Made by a program: the position numbers and the translations under genes
Notes under the pieces: generated by a model
Seen by the model: the letters and a program-made list of their open reading frames with translations, nothing else
What the model was told of the DNA's origin: nothing
Database searches by the model: none
From: Fodinicola feengrottensis
Lineage (GTDB): Bacteria; Actinomycetota; Actinomycetes; Mycobacteriales; HKI-0501
DNA length: 64,000 nt
Reading direction: 5' to 3'
NCBI RefSeq assembly: GCF_010993775.1
Contig: NZ_WOTO01000030.1
Coordinates: forward strand, 43,897-107,896
In this document: positions 47,495 through 56,927 of the stretch, piece by piece
How the letters are laid out: each line of letters opens with the position of its first letter
Numbering within the stretch: the stretch's first letter is position 1

Positions 47495-48411
47495 CAGGCG
47501 TCTCGCCGCCGAGTGAGGCGCTGGTTGGCCAGCGCCAGCGCGATCATGATCAACCACAGCACCAGACCGGCCGCGCTCGCATAGCCGACATCATATTTTT
47601 CGAAGGCGATGTGCCAGATGTAATAGCCGAGCGTCAGCGTACTGTCCTGCGGTCCGCCTCTGGTCAGCACGTAGATCGACTCGAACGACCGAGTCGACTC
47701 CAGCATGCCGAGCGTGAGAGTCACCGTGACGTACGGCAGGATCGCGGGCAGCACGATGTGCCACAGTCGCCGCGCCGCGCCGGCGCCGTCCACGGTCGCC
47801 GCCTCCAGTTGCTCGCGCGGCACGCCTTGCAAAGCGGCCAGGTAGATGACCATGAACAGGCCCATGTTCTTCCAGCCTTCCACGATCGCGAGCGCCGGCA
47901 GCGCCCAGTGCGTGTCGAGCAGGAAATCGATCGGGCCGAGGCCTACCAACGAGAGCAGCCAGTTCAGAACCCCTTCCTGGCTGAGCAGATAGCGCCACGC
48001 GACGGCGACCGCGACCATGCTGGTGACGACTGGCAGGTAATAGGCAGCGCGAAAGGCGTGGATGCCGCGCAGCGGCCGGTTGACCAGCATCGCGAGGAAA
48101 AGCGGCAGGACGACCGCGAACGGCAGGAACATCGCCATGAACAGGAAGGTGTTGGCGATGGCGTGATGGAACTGTGGGTCGCCGGCCAACCCGACGAAGT
48201 TCTGCAGTCCGACAAAACTGACCGGCGTCACGATCCGGTACGACGAAACCGACATCTGCAGCGAGATGAAGGCCGGCCAGCCGAACATCAGCGCGAACAG
48301 CACCAAGCCGGGCAGCATGAACAAATAGGGCGTCCAGCGCCGCTGGCCCACGACGTGCCGCGGGCCGAGCGAGCGCCGGCGTACGCGCGGGATAAGTCCA
48401 GCCGCTGCCAT
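47494..48411 (-). CDS. Carbohydrate ABC transporter permease (MalF/CUT1 type)
   Basis: A 305-residue permease with six helices: LFMLPGLVLFALMFGWPAFI, ANTFLFMAMFLPFAVVLPLF, YYLPVVTSMVAVAVAWRYLL, MGLFMVIYLAALQGVPREQL, GYASAAGLVLWLIMIALALA. The EAA-type loop reads LEAATVDGAGAARRLWHIVL. With the 46613 permease and the divergent binding lipoprotein it forms a CUT1 sugar importer. ATG 48411; the 189-base gap to the binding protein holds the control region. Intact frame. Confidence 0.93.
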   Translation of the reverse strand: MAAAGLIPRVRRRSLGPRHVVGQRRWTPYLFMLPGLVLFALMFGWPAFISLQMSVSSYRIVTPVSFVGLQNFVGLAGDPQFHHAIANTFLFMAMFLPFAVVLPLFLAMLVNRPLRGIHAFRAAYYLPVVTSMVAVAVAWRYLLSQEGVLNWLLSLVGLGPIDFLLDTHWALPALAIVEGWKNMGLFMVIYLAALQGVPREQLEAATVDGAGAARRLWHIVLPAILPYVTVTLTLGMLESTRSFESIYVLTRGGPQDSTLTLGYYIWHIAFEKYDVGYASAAGLVLWLIMIALALANQRLTRRRDA

Positions 48412-48521
48412 CAGATGTCCTAAAACCTTGTTTCCGGATCAGATGTCGCAAGGGTGGCCGTCGTCCGACGGCCTGTCAAGGCCTATCCATGCTCAAAGGC
48501 AAAACAATCCACCGAACAGGG

Positions 48522-48580
48522 TTGACGTACGGGCCAAGAAAGGCCACATTCACTTGTGTCCGAAGTAGTGGTTTCGGACA
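48522..48580 (+). promoter_or_regulatory. Promoter and inverted-repeat operator of the sugar-binding protein operon
   Basis: TTGACG (48522-48527) and CACATT (48545-48550) are 17 bases apart, a weak -10. A perfect inverted repeat, TGTCCGAA-N8-TTCGGACA (48557-48580), covers the expected transcription start and lies 20 bases before the ATG, well placed for repression. The gap also serves the divergent permease operon. The binding protein is unknown; the two unusual regulators in this locus are candidates. Confidence 0.6.
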
Positions 48581-48600
48581 TCGCAGATCGAGGAGTTCTG

Positions 48601-49917
48601 ATGGTGTGTACGCGCTTGCGCAGGCTCGCGGCCCTCGGCGCCGCCCTGCTGGCGGCGGTCTTGCTGCTGTCCGGATGCATCAGCGGCCAGCAGGCCGGTG
48701 CGGGCGGTGCCGGTGCCGCCGGTGCGCAGTACTCCGGCCAGGTCGAGTGGTGGACGATCAACGTGCAGAAGAACTACTCGGCGTACGTCAACCGCCTGAT
48801 CAGCACTTATCAGTCGGCGCATCCGGGCGTGAAGATCAAGTGGGTCGACGTGCCCGGGCAGGACATCACGACCAAGTTGCTCGCCGCGATCGCCGGCAAC
48901 AAGGTGCCCGACGCGGTCAACTTCACGTCCTTCACGACCGGACTGTTCGCCAGCAACATGACCGACCTGAGCCAGTTCTTCAGCCCGCAGGACCTCAGCG
49001 CTTACGCTCCAGCGCTGGCGTCCCCGCTGAAAGACCAGAGCGGCCGGCAGATCGCGATTCCGTGGTACAAACGGCGGCGCGGGCCTTGGCATTTACCGCC
49101 GGTCGGTGCTGACCAAGGCCGGCTTCGACCCAGCGAAGCCGCCGACCAGCTGGGACGCCGCGCTGGCGCTCGCGCAGAAGGTCAAGGACACCACCGGTGG
49201 CTACGGCACGAACGTGATGGCTTACAGCTTCACCATGCAAAGTGAGGGGGTCCAGCTGATCTCGCCCGATCGCAAGAAGGCCGCGTTCAACACACCTCAG
49301 GCCGCGGCGATTTTGGCCAAGTACAAGAAGTTTCTGACCAGCGGTGCGATCGCGCCGGGCGTGCTCGGCAAGGACCCCCGCTCGTACGCGCAGAACCTGT
49401 CGAACAAGCTGATCGCCTTCCTGCCGTCCGCCACCTCCACCGATCTGATCGGGCTGCAGAAGAACTCGCCGGACGTGTACGCCGACAGCGTGATCGGGCC
49501 GGCGGTGACCGGGCCGGCCGGCACGCGCAGCTGCTGACGGGCCAGCAGGTTTTCGGCATTCCGGCCGCCTCGCAGCACAAAGCCGCCGCCGCGCAGTGGC
49601 TGAAGTTCGTCACCTCGGCGACCAACGAGCTCACCTTCTGCAAGATCACGTCGATTTACCCGTCCGCGCTGGCGACGCTCCAAGACCCGTATTTCACGAA
49701 CATCACCGGCAACACACCGGCCGACCAGGCGCGAAAGGTGTTGGTCCAGACGTTCCCGAAGATTGTCGACGCCTCGCTCGGATCGAGCAACGACGAGAAT
49801 CTGCGCGACCTTTTCGACGAGCAGGTACGCGCCTACATGACCGGTTCGAAGACGGCGACGCAGGCGCTGACGGACGCGGCGGCGCAATGGAACTCCGCAC
49901 TGGCCAAGACCACCTGA
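48601..49917 (+). CDS. Sugar-binding lipoprotein of the ABC importer, two frameshifts
   Basis: Family 1 extracellular solute-binding protein of about 438 residues. MVCTRLRRLAALGAALLAAV with LLLSGC is a lipobox, so Cys is the lipidated N-terminus. Then VEWWTINVQKNYSAYVNRLI, YQSAHPGVKIKWVDVPGQD; break near 49070; PPTSWDAALALAQKVKDTTG, QSEGVQLISPDRKKAAFNT; break near 49525; FGIPAASQHKAAAAQWLKFV. ATG 48601 has GAGGAG upstream. The stop overlaps the dehydrogenase start. It brings the substrate to the divergently encoded permeases. Confidence 0.92.
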
Positions 49918-50943
49918 TGAGCGACCAACTGCGGATGGGGATCGTCGGCGCCGGAATCATGGGCCGTGGCAACGCGCTCGCGCTGTCCGGCGAGCGGGAC
50001 GTGGTCGTCACGGCCGTCACCAGCCGAACGCGAGATGCCGCGCAGTCTCTCGCCGCGGCCCAGAAAACGCCGCCGGCGCGAGTGGCCGAGAACCTGGACG
50101 ACCTGCTGGCCGCGGACGACGTCGACGCGGTCGTCCTGACCACGCCAGACCACTTGCACGGCGACATGATGGTGCGAGCGGCCGAGGCTGGAAAGCACAT
50201 CCTGGTGGAAAAACCGTTCACCACCTCGGTCGAGGAGGCCGACCGCGCGGTCGCCGCGATTCGGTCCGCGGGGGTGGTCGCGATGTGCCTTTTCAACCAC
50301 CGCTGGGTGCCGGCGTACGCGCAGGCGAAGGAGTTGGTCGCGGACCTCGGCGCGGCCGTGGTCGGCTATGCGCGCAAGGACGACACGATATATGTCCCCC
50401 ACGAAGATGTTGAGCTGGGCCGACAAGACGACCTGCGCGTGGTTTCTTTCCAGCCATGACATCGATCTGATGAACTGGCTCATCGACGACCGGGTCGTCC
50501 GCGTGTACGCGACCGCACGGTACGGTCGTCTGTGCGACCTCGGTGTGGACACGCCGGATGCGATCCAGATAGGCCGAATATTCCGGTGGCGCGACCGCGA
50601 CCTTCGAATCCGCCTGGATTTATCCGGAAACCTTCCCGACGATGGTCGACTCGTACGTCACGCTGGCCTGCGAACAAGGCGTCGTACAGATCGACCGGCA
50701 GAAGGAAAACGTCGTCCTTGCCACCGAAAAGGCGTACGCTTATCCGCGAAACCTGTTGCAGCGCGTCATGCACGGCATTCCGGCCGGTGCGTATCGCGAC
50801 GCGATCCGGCATTTCGTCGACTGTTGCCTGACCGGCGCGCAACCACTGATCACGGTCGAGAGTTCGCGGGACGTGACCGCGGTCCTGGAGGCCGCGCACG
50901 AGTCGAGTCGATCCGGACCCGCCAGCCGATGGACGTGCGATGA
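49917..50943 (+). CDS. Gfo/Idh/MocA-family oxidoreductase, several frameshifts
   Basis: NAD(P)-dependent sugar dehydrogenase of about 340 residues. Rossmann start MGIVGAGIMGRGNALALSGE, then VDAVVLTTPDHLHGDMMVRA and the EKP motif HILVEKPFTTSVEEADRAV. The catalytic part SHDIDLMNWLIDDRVVRVYA lies after a break near 50400; further shifts near 50530-50570 lead to ATFESAWIYPETFPT, YAYPRNLLQRVMHG and DAIRHFVDCCLTGAQPLI. The end and next start overlap at ATGA (50940). It likely oxidises or rearranges the imported sugar. Confidence 0.88.
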
Positions 50944-52633
50944 CGGCTCCCGAAAAGCCGCGGCACATCGACGACCGCATCACCGGGATCGGGCCGGCCG
51001 AGCTGATCGACGCGCTTTTGGCGAGCCCGCCGGAACAACCGATCTGGCCTCGCTGCGTTTATGGGTCGCCAAGACGAAAAAAAACGAGGCGCTCTGGCCG
51101 GCCGCGCCGGCGGACGACGTGGCCTTGGCCGCGGCCGACCTGCTGCGTACGGCTCCGCCGGACGTCACCGGCGCCGGGCTTGGCCGGTCCGTCCGCTACG
51201 GATTCCATTACCTGCGCTGGCTGGAGCCTGCCGTACGGGCGTGGGCGAGGACTGGCGACGAGTCCTACGCCCGGTCGTTCGAGGACCTTTTCACCAGCTG
51301 GTACGAAAGACGCGACGGCTTGGTCGGGGAGTGGCCGGGGCTGGACCTGATCTGGTATTCGCTGGGCACCTGGTCACGGGCAGCGATGTTGCTGCCCGCC
51401 CTGGACAGCCTGATGCCGCTCTCCGACGAATGTTGGGGCCAGGTCCTCGCAACGATCGTCGGTGGCGCCAGGTGGGCGTACGACGAACACGACGCCTTCC
51501 GGCACGGCAACTGGCAGCTCGTGTCGGCCACCCAGCTGATGCACGTCGGCGCGGTTTATCCGCGGCTCGCCGAGGCAAACCAGTGGGTCGAGCGCGGCCG
51601 TGCACGGTTGGTCGAACATCTCGAGCAGGACTTCTCTGCCGATGGCGGTCATTTTGAGCGATCGCCCGGATATCACCACATGTGCCTGACAGCCACCACA
51701 CTCGCGGTCGCCGTCGACCAGCGCTACCTGCACACGGGTCTCGGCGACCATCCGAAGGTCGTGGCGATGCAGGAGTGGCTGCGCGAACTCACCACCTCCG
51801 CGGGGTGGGTTCCGGCGCCGCAGGACTCCGGCGTGGTCTGGAACGAGCCGCATCGAGGCGAGGATTCCGTGCTGTTAGCGGAAAGTGGCTATGCGGTTCT
51901 GCGCGCGCACGACGACGTACGTGTCGTTGTCAACTGCGGTCCGTACGTCCAGCATGAGCTGGAGTCGCATTCCCATCGCGCCGTTCTCGACTTCGTGATG
52001 GACGGCTGGGGCCGCCCGTTGTTGTGGGAGGCAGGCGGGCCGCCCGACTACGACGTGCCCGACTACCAGTCGTGGTTCCAGTCCGCGCGCGGTCACAACA
52101 CGGTCGTCGTCGACGGCCAGGACGTGGGCGCGGACCGGGATGCGGTGGTCGAGACCTTTGTTGAGTCGCCCGAGGCCACGGTCCTCGCCGCCGGCCGGCG
52201 AGGCGGAAACGGCGTCGTGCATCGGCGGCGGTTTGTGCTCGTACGAACCGATCCGGCCTATCTCGTCGTACGCGACGAGATAGAGGGCGGCGGCCAGTAC
52301 GACCTGCTGCTGCACGCGCCGCGGCCGTGGCACGACTGGCGCGCCGGGGACGTACGAGTGTGGGTCGCCGATGCCGAGGACGCGACTGTCACCTTTTCCG
52401 AAGGCCGATCCCGCATTCCTGACCCGCTGACCAGGACGGCGGACTTCGGGCCGCTGCACACGCTGACCGTCAGCCGTCCTCGCGGGGAATTTCTGACTGT
52501 GATCGTGCCCGCCGCGGCCGGGACCTGGGCGTTCAGCGCGGCTGGCGACGAGGTCCGGGTCGTGCATCCGTACGGGGACGGACACCGTCACGCCGTCCGG
52601 AGTCGTCCGCCGCCCCGCGGAGACGTCTCATGA
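50940..52633 (+). CDS. Heparinase II/III-family polysaccharide lyase, frameshifted
   Basis: About 565 residues. After MTAPEKPRHIDDRITGIGPA and a break near 51050, an alpha-helical domain follows (WLEPAVRAWARTGDESYARS, LGTWSRAAMLLPALDSLM) with the conserved FRHGNWQLVSATQLMHVGAV and FERSPGYHHMCLTATTLAVA, then a beta domain with HSHRAVLDFVMDGWGRPLLW and GHNTVVVDGQDVGAD. The first His-Gly-Asn-Trp and His-Ser-His stretches are family hallmarks. No signal peptide, so cytoplasmic action on imported oligosaccharide is inferred. Overlaps the next start. Confidence 0.87.
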
Positions 52634-53341
52634 CTGAGCTGATCGATGTGCACGCGTCCGTCGGCGCTTATCCGCGCGCGTACGTGCGTGGCCAGAACGT
52701 CGACGAACTCGCCGAGCAGATGCGCCGGCTCGGCATCGGGCAGGCAGTCGTCGGTTCGACCGCGTCGGTCTGGCACGACCCCCGCCCACGGCAACGCCGA
52801 AGCGCTGGCGGTCGCCGGCACGTCCGGGCTGCATCCGTGCATGACCGCGCTGCCGCCGACGCCGGGCGAGACCGTCGACCTCGAAGGCGCGATCGCGGTT
52901 CGGATGTATCCGGCGACCCACGACTTCGACCCTCTTGATGCCGCGATGGATCCGCTCTATGAGCGGCTGGTCGCGCAGCGGCTGCCGCTGACAGTCGGTC
53001 TTCCGGAGATCGGCTGGCCGGCACTGGACGCGCTGGCCGGGCGCTGGCCAGGGCTTGCGGTGATCGTGTCCGCGCTCGGTTACCGGACCCTGCGCCGGCT
53101 CGCGGCGGTCTTCGGCCGCCGGCCCAACCTGCACGCCGACATGGTCAACTTCGCCAGCCACCAGGGCGTGGAGTGGTTCGTCCGGCAGTGGGGCGCCGAG
53201 CGGCTGCTGTTCGGGACCGGTACGCCCGTCCGCGATCCGGCCGAGGCGGTGGCCCGGTTGAGCTGGTCCGGGCTGAGCGACGCGGACCGCCAGCTGGTTG
53301 GACACGGCAACGCCGTACGGCTGTTCCAGGGGTTGACATGA
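52630..53341 (+). CDS. Amidohydrolase-fold protein lacking metal ligands, frameshifted
   Basis: About 237 residues of the amidohydrolase_2-like TIM barrel: MTELIDVHASVGAYPRAYVR, AEQMRRLGIGQAVVGST, LDALAGRWPGLAVIVSALGY, GVEWFVRQWGAERLLFGTGT, GHGNAVRLFQGLT. The usual His-x-His reads HAS, the histidine after the fifth strand is missing (IVSALGY), and the FGxD aspartate is replaced (LLFGTGTP), so metal catalysis is unlikely. Break near 52780. ATG overlaps the lyase stop, and its own stop overlaps the next, more complete, relative at 53338. Confidence 0.8.
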
Positions 53342-54201
53342 CCGATCCGCTGCTGGCCGCGATGCGAGCCGGCCAACCGCTGACCGGAGTCGACGTCATC
53401 GACGTCCATGCGTCCATCGCGCATCTCGGGCCGTACAGCCCTGTTCTTCGTTCCCGACTCCGACGCCAGCGCGATGGTCGACGTTATGCGCCGTACGGGC
53501 GTACGCGTGGCGGTCCTGTCGTCGCATCGTGCGATCCAGTACGACGCGCACAGCGGCAACTCCGAGACGTTGCGGGCCGCCGACCGGTTTTTCCCGACCG
53601 GATCGCCGGCTATGCGGTGGTCAACCCGTGGCAGCGGCCTGAGCGCGAGCTGCGGAGGCTGGCCGGCGAGCCTCGGTTCGTCGGCGTCAAAGTGCATCCT
53701 GACCTGCATGAATACCCGTTGACCGGTGCCGCGTACGAGCCGCTGTGGGGGAATACGCCGCCGACCGTGGACTGCCGGTCCTGACCCACACCTGGCACAC
53801 GTCGCCGTACGACGACCCGGAGGTGGTCGACGCGGTGCTGGTGCGCCACCCCGGTGTCCGGCTGATCCTCGGGCACAGCGGCGTGAGCCCCGCGGGCATG
53901 GCCGCGTCCGTCCCGGTCGTCCGCCGCCATCCGGCGGCCTACCTGGAGGTCTGCGGTTCGTCGATGACCGGTCCGCTCGTACGCTGGCTGGTCGAGCAGG
54001 TGGGGGCGCCAGCCGGGTGCTGTTCGGCTCCGACTTTCCGTTCATCGACCAGCGAATGTCGCTTGGGCGGGTGGTGGGTGCCGGGCTGACGGCCGCGCGG
54101 CGGCGGCCACCGCGGTGCTCGGCGGCAACGCGGCACGCCTGTTCGGCTGGCCGGCGAGCCGGAACCAGACGTTGGTGGCGACGGGAGAGGCTCGTGACTG
54201 A
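53338..54201 (+). CDS. Amidohydrolase-fold protein with a partly kept metal site, several frameshifts
   Basis: About 287 residues rebuilt from multiple frames: VIDVHASIAHLGPYS, FFVPDSDASAMVDVMRRTGV, AGYAVVNPWQRPERELRRLA, FVGVKVHPDLHEYPL, YAADRGLPVLTHTWHTSPYD, VRLILGHSGVSPAGMAAS, RVLFGSDFPFIDQRM, LGGNAARLFGWP. The VKVH, THTW, LGHSG and FGSD motifs of active amidohydrolase_2 members are present, but the N-terminal His-x-His is HAS. Breaks lie near 53440, 53605, 53755, 54005 and 54100. Coupled to the degenerate gene before it and the regulator after it. Confidence 0.78.
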
Positions 54202-55560
54202 GGACCGAGAGCAGCGGGTGGCCGGCGAACGGACGCCGGACATGGCGGTAGGCCTTTTTGGACCGCGTTCGTCCGTACGCGCGATGGTCGTGGCTGGCAA
54301 GGCGATCCTCGCGCGCAACCCGCGCCGCGCCGTACGTTTCCTGCCGGGCGGACACAACGACCTGGCCGAAGCCCGCGATCGCTATGAACGGCTGGCCGAC
54401 CGGATCGACGCGGCGGTCTTTCCCGGGCCAATGCACTACGACCTGGCCCGAGAGGCTGGCTATGTGTCCGTACCAGCGTCTTATGTGCGGCTCAGTGGCG
54501 CTGCGCTCTATTCGACGTTGTTGCGTGGGCGGGTCCACGACGGGCTCGACCTGACCCGGATCAGCATTGACTCGCTCAGCCGCGAGTCGGTCTGGGAGGC
54601 GGCGTACGCGGAGATCGAGGTCCCGTCGACGGGCGTGCACTGCCTGCCGTACTCCGATCCGGCCTCCGCGCAGGAGTTCGGCGACTTCCACCGGCCACTG
54701 CTGAAGTCCGGCACGGTCACGATGGCACTGACCACGATCCTGTCCGTCGAGCAGCAGTTGCGCGCCGAAGGTTTCCCGGTGATGCGGATCCGGCCGACGC
54801 CCGCGACCGTACGCGAGGCGTTGGAGACCGCGGTGCTGCTTGGCCGCGGGACCCGGCTCGAAGGCCAGCAGATCGCCATGCTGGCGGTGCAGATGATCAG
54901 CGAGGGCTCGCGGGCCAGCAACAGCGGCTACTGGCAGCAGGAGGCGTCGCTGTCCGTGCATCGGATGCTGCTGGAGGAGGCACGCAAGGTCGGCGCGACC
55001 GTGACCTGCCGCGGCGATGGGCAGTTCGGGCTCATCACGACCTATGGCGGGCTCGACGCGCTGACCTCGCATCTGCAACACGCGCCGTTCGTCACGTCCG
55101 CGCGGCAACAGCTCGGCCTCCCGCTCGCGGTCGTCGGCATCGGCGTCGGGCACACCGCGCGCGACGCCGAGGCCAATGCGTACGCGGGACTGGACGCGGC
55201 CTTGGAACGGCGTGGTGAGGTGGCTATTTACGTGGACGGTGGCGAGACACAGGTCGTGCTCTCCGCGTCTGCTCCGCACATGAACGCCGCGCCAGCGGGC
55301 GACCAGTCGCGTGCGGCGCACGTCTTGGAACGGATCATCGCCGTCCATCCCGGGGCCGACCAGCCGCTGGTCGTCGACGTGGAGGACGTGAGCGCGGCGT
55401 TGCGGGTCACCGACCGGACCGGCCGCCGGATGCTGCGGCAGCTGGTGGAAGCGGGCCTGGCCTGGCCGCTGCCGGCCCAGCCGTCCCCCGCCGGCGGCCG
55501 GCCGAGGCTGCAGTTCCGGCTGCTGCCGGACAGATCCCGCCGGAAACCCTGTCCGGCTGA
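54194..55560 (+). CDS. Regulator with GTP-cyclohydrolase-III/GGDEF-like middle and winged-helix end (type A), frameshifted end
   Basis: About 455 residues. The N-terminal part (MAVGLFGPRSSVRAMVVAGK, AVFPGPMHYDLAREAGYVSV) looks like a sensor domain. The middle (YWQQEASLSVHRMLLEEARK, LAVVGIGVGHTARDAEANAY, AGLDAALERRGEVAIYVDGG) has the cyclase-like alpha/beta pattern of GCHIII/GGDEF folds. The end (LRVTDRTGRRMLRQLVEAGL) is a winged helix, with a shift near 55530 to a stop at 55560. The C-terminal half is shared with the protein at 63370, so both look like regulators of the locus. GTG 54194 overlaps the upstream stop. Family not named with confidence. Confidence 0.68.
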
Positions 55561-55584
55561 GTTTTTCGCGAAGGAGCCAAGCAC

Positions 55585-56886
55585 ATGCCGACCCGTACCC
55601 GTCCCGAGCAGATGTACGCGCGCGCCCGCCGCAGCGTCGCCGGCGGCGTCTCCAGCGACGCCCGGCGCGCGGCCGGCACGCCGATGTTCGTGGACCACGC
55701 GTCCGGCGCCGAGCTCTGGGATGTGGACGGCAACCGGCTGATCGACTACGTCCTTGGGCAGGGCCCGAACATTCTCGGCCACGCGGCTCCCGCGGTGGTC
55801 AAAGCCGTCAGCGAGCAGGTCGCTCGCGGTGTCGCGTACGCGGCCCAGCACGAGTGGGAGGCCGAGGTCGCCGAGCGGATCTGCGCGATGGTGCCCGGTG
55901 CGGAGCTGGTCCGCTTCAACACGGTCGGGTCCGAGGCCGTGCATGGTGCGCTGCGGTTGGCGCGCGGCCTGACCGGCCGGCCGAAAATCGTGAAATTCGA
56001 AGGAAACTATCACGGTTGGCTCGACCCGGTGCTGTACAGCGTGCATCCCGATCTGGCATTGGCGGGGCAGGCCTCTCAGCCCAACGCGGTGCCTGGCTCG
56101 GCGGCCTCCCTCACCCCGCATTCCGCGGCCGATCTCATTGTGTTGCCGTACAACGACCTGGGGCTCGTACGCGACTGCTTCGAGCGGTTTTCCGGGCAGA
56201 TAGCGGCGGTGATCTGTGAGCCGCTGCTGTGCAACACCGGCGCGATCATGCCGGTGCCCGGATTCCTGGAAGGGCTGCGGGAGTTGTGTACGGCGCAGGG
56301 CGCGCTGCTGGTTTTCGACGAGATCATCACCGGTTTCCGGCTGGCCGCCGGCGGCGCGCAGGAGTTTTTCGGGGTGACGCCTGACCTCGCCACCTTCGGC
56401 AAGGCGATTGCCGGCGGCATGCCGGTGTCCGCGATCGCCGGCCGCGAAGAGGTGATGGCCGCGATCGCCGACGGCCGGGTCGCGCATGCCGGCACTTTCA
56501 ACTCGCAGCCGGTCGCGATGGCCGCGGCCGCCGCCGTACTGTCCATATTGGACGAACGGCGAGAGGCTGTTTATCCGGCTATGCATCAGGCCGGCCAGGC
56601 GTTGATGGCCGGCATTCGAGCGGCCGGCGAACGACATGGCGTACCAGTGCTCGTGTCCGGTCCCGGGTCGGTCTTTCAGGTCTACCTCACCGAAAAGTCG
56701 GACGTACGTGACTACCGTGACTTCGCCGCCTGCGACCGGCCGCGGATGGCGCGGTTGCACGAGCTGCTGCTGGAACGAGGTGTCAACACCGTGCCACGTG
56801 GGCTGTGGTTCCTGTCGACAGCGCACTCACCCGCGCAGGTCGACGAGACCTTAGGGGCTGTCGACGCCGCATTCGCCGCGCTTTGA
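55585..56886 (+). CDS. Class-III PLP aminotransferase/aminomutase (glutamate-1-semialdehyde mutase-like)
   Basis: A 433-residue PLP enzyme: MYARARRSVAGGVSSDARRA, GHAAPAVVKAVSEQVARGV, the pocket FNTVGSEAVHGALRLARG, HGWLDPVLY, CEPLLCNTGAIMPVPGF, LLVFDEIITGFRLAAGG and the PLP lysine in TFGKAIAGGMPVSAIAG. The layout is that of HemL-like enzymes, but the location among glycan genes argues for a sugar- or amino-acid-specific transaminase or mutase. AAGGAGCC lies seven bases before ATG 55585. Intact frame. Confidence 0.92.
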   Translation: MPTRTRPEQMYARARRSVAGGVSSDARRAAGTPMFVDHASGAELWDVDGNRLIDYVLGQGPNILGHAAPAVVKAVSEQVARGVAYAAQHEWEAEVAERICAMVPGAELVRFNTVGSEAVHGALRLARGLTGRPKIVKFEGNYHGWLDPVLYSVHPDLALAGQASQPNAVPGSAASLTPHSAADLIVLPYNDLGLVRDCFERFSGQIAAVICEPLLCNTGAIMPVPGFLEGLRELCTAQGALLVFDEIITGFRLAAGGAQEFFGVTPDLATFGKAIAGGMPVSAIAGREEVMAAIADGRVAHAGTFNSQPVAMAAAAAVLSILDERREAVYPAMHQAGQALMAGIRAAGERHGVPVLVSGPGSVFQVYLTEKSDVRDYRDFAACDRPRMARLHELLLERGVNTVPRGLWFLSTAHSPAQVDETLGAVDAAFAAL

Positions 56887-56927
56887 TATCGCCGGCATCC
56901 ACCATCGTTGAGCTTGGGAGGAAAGGC

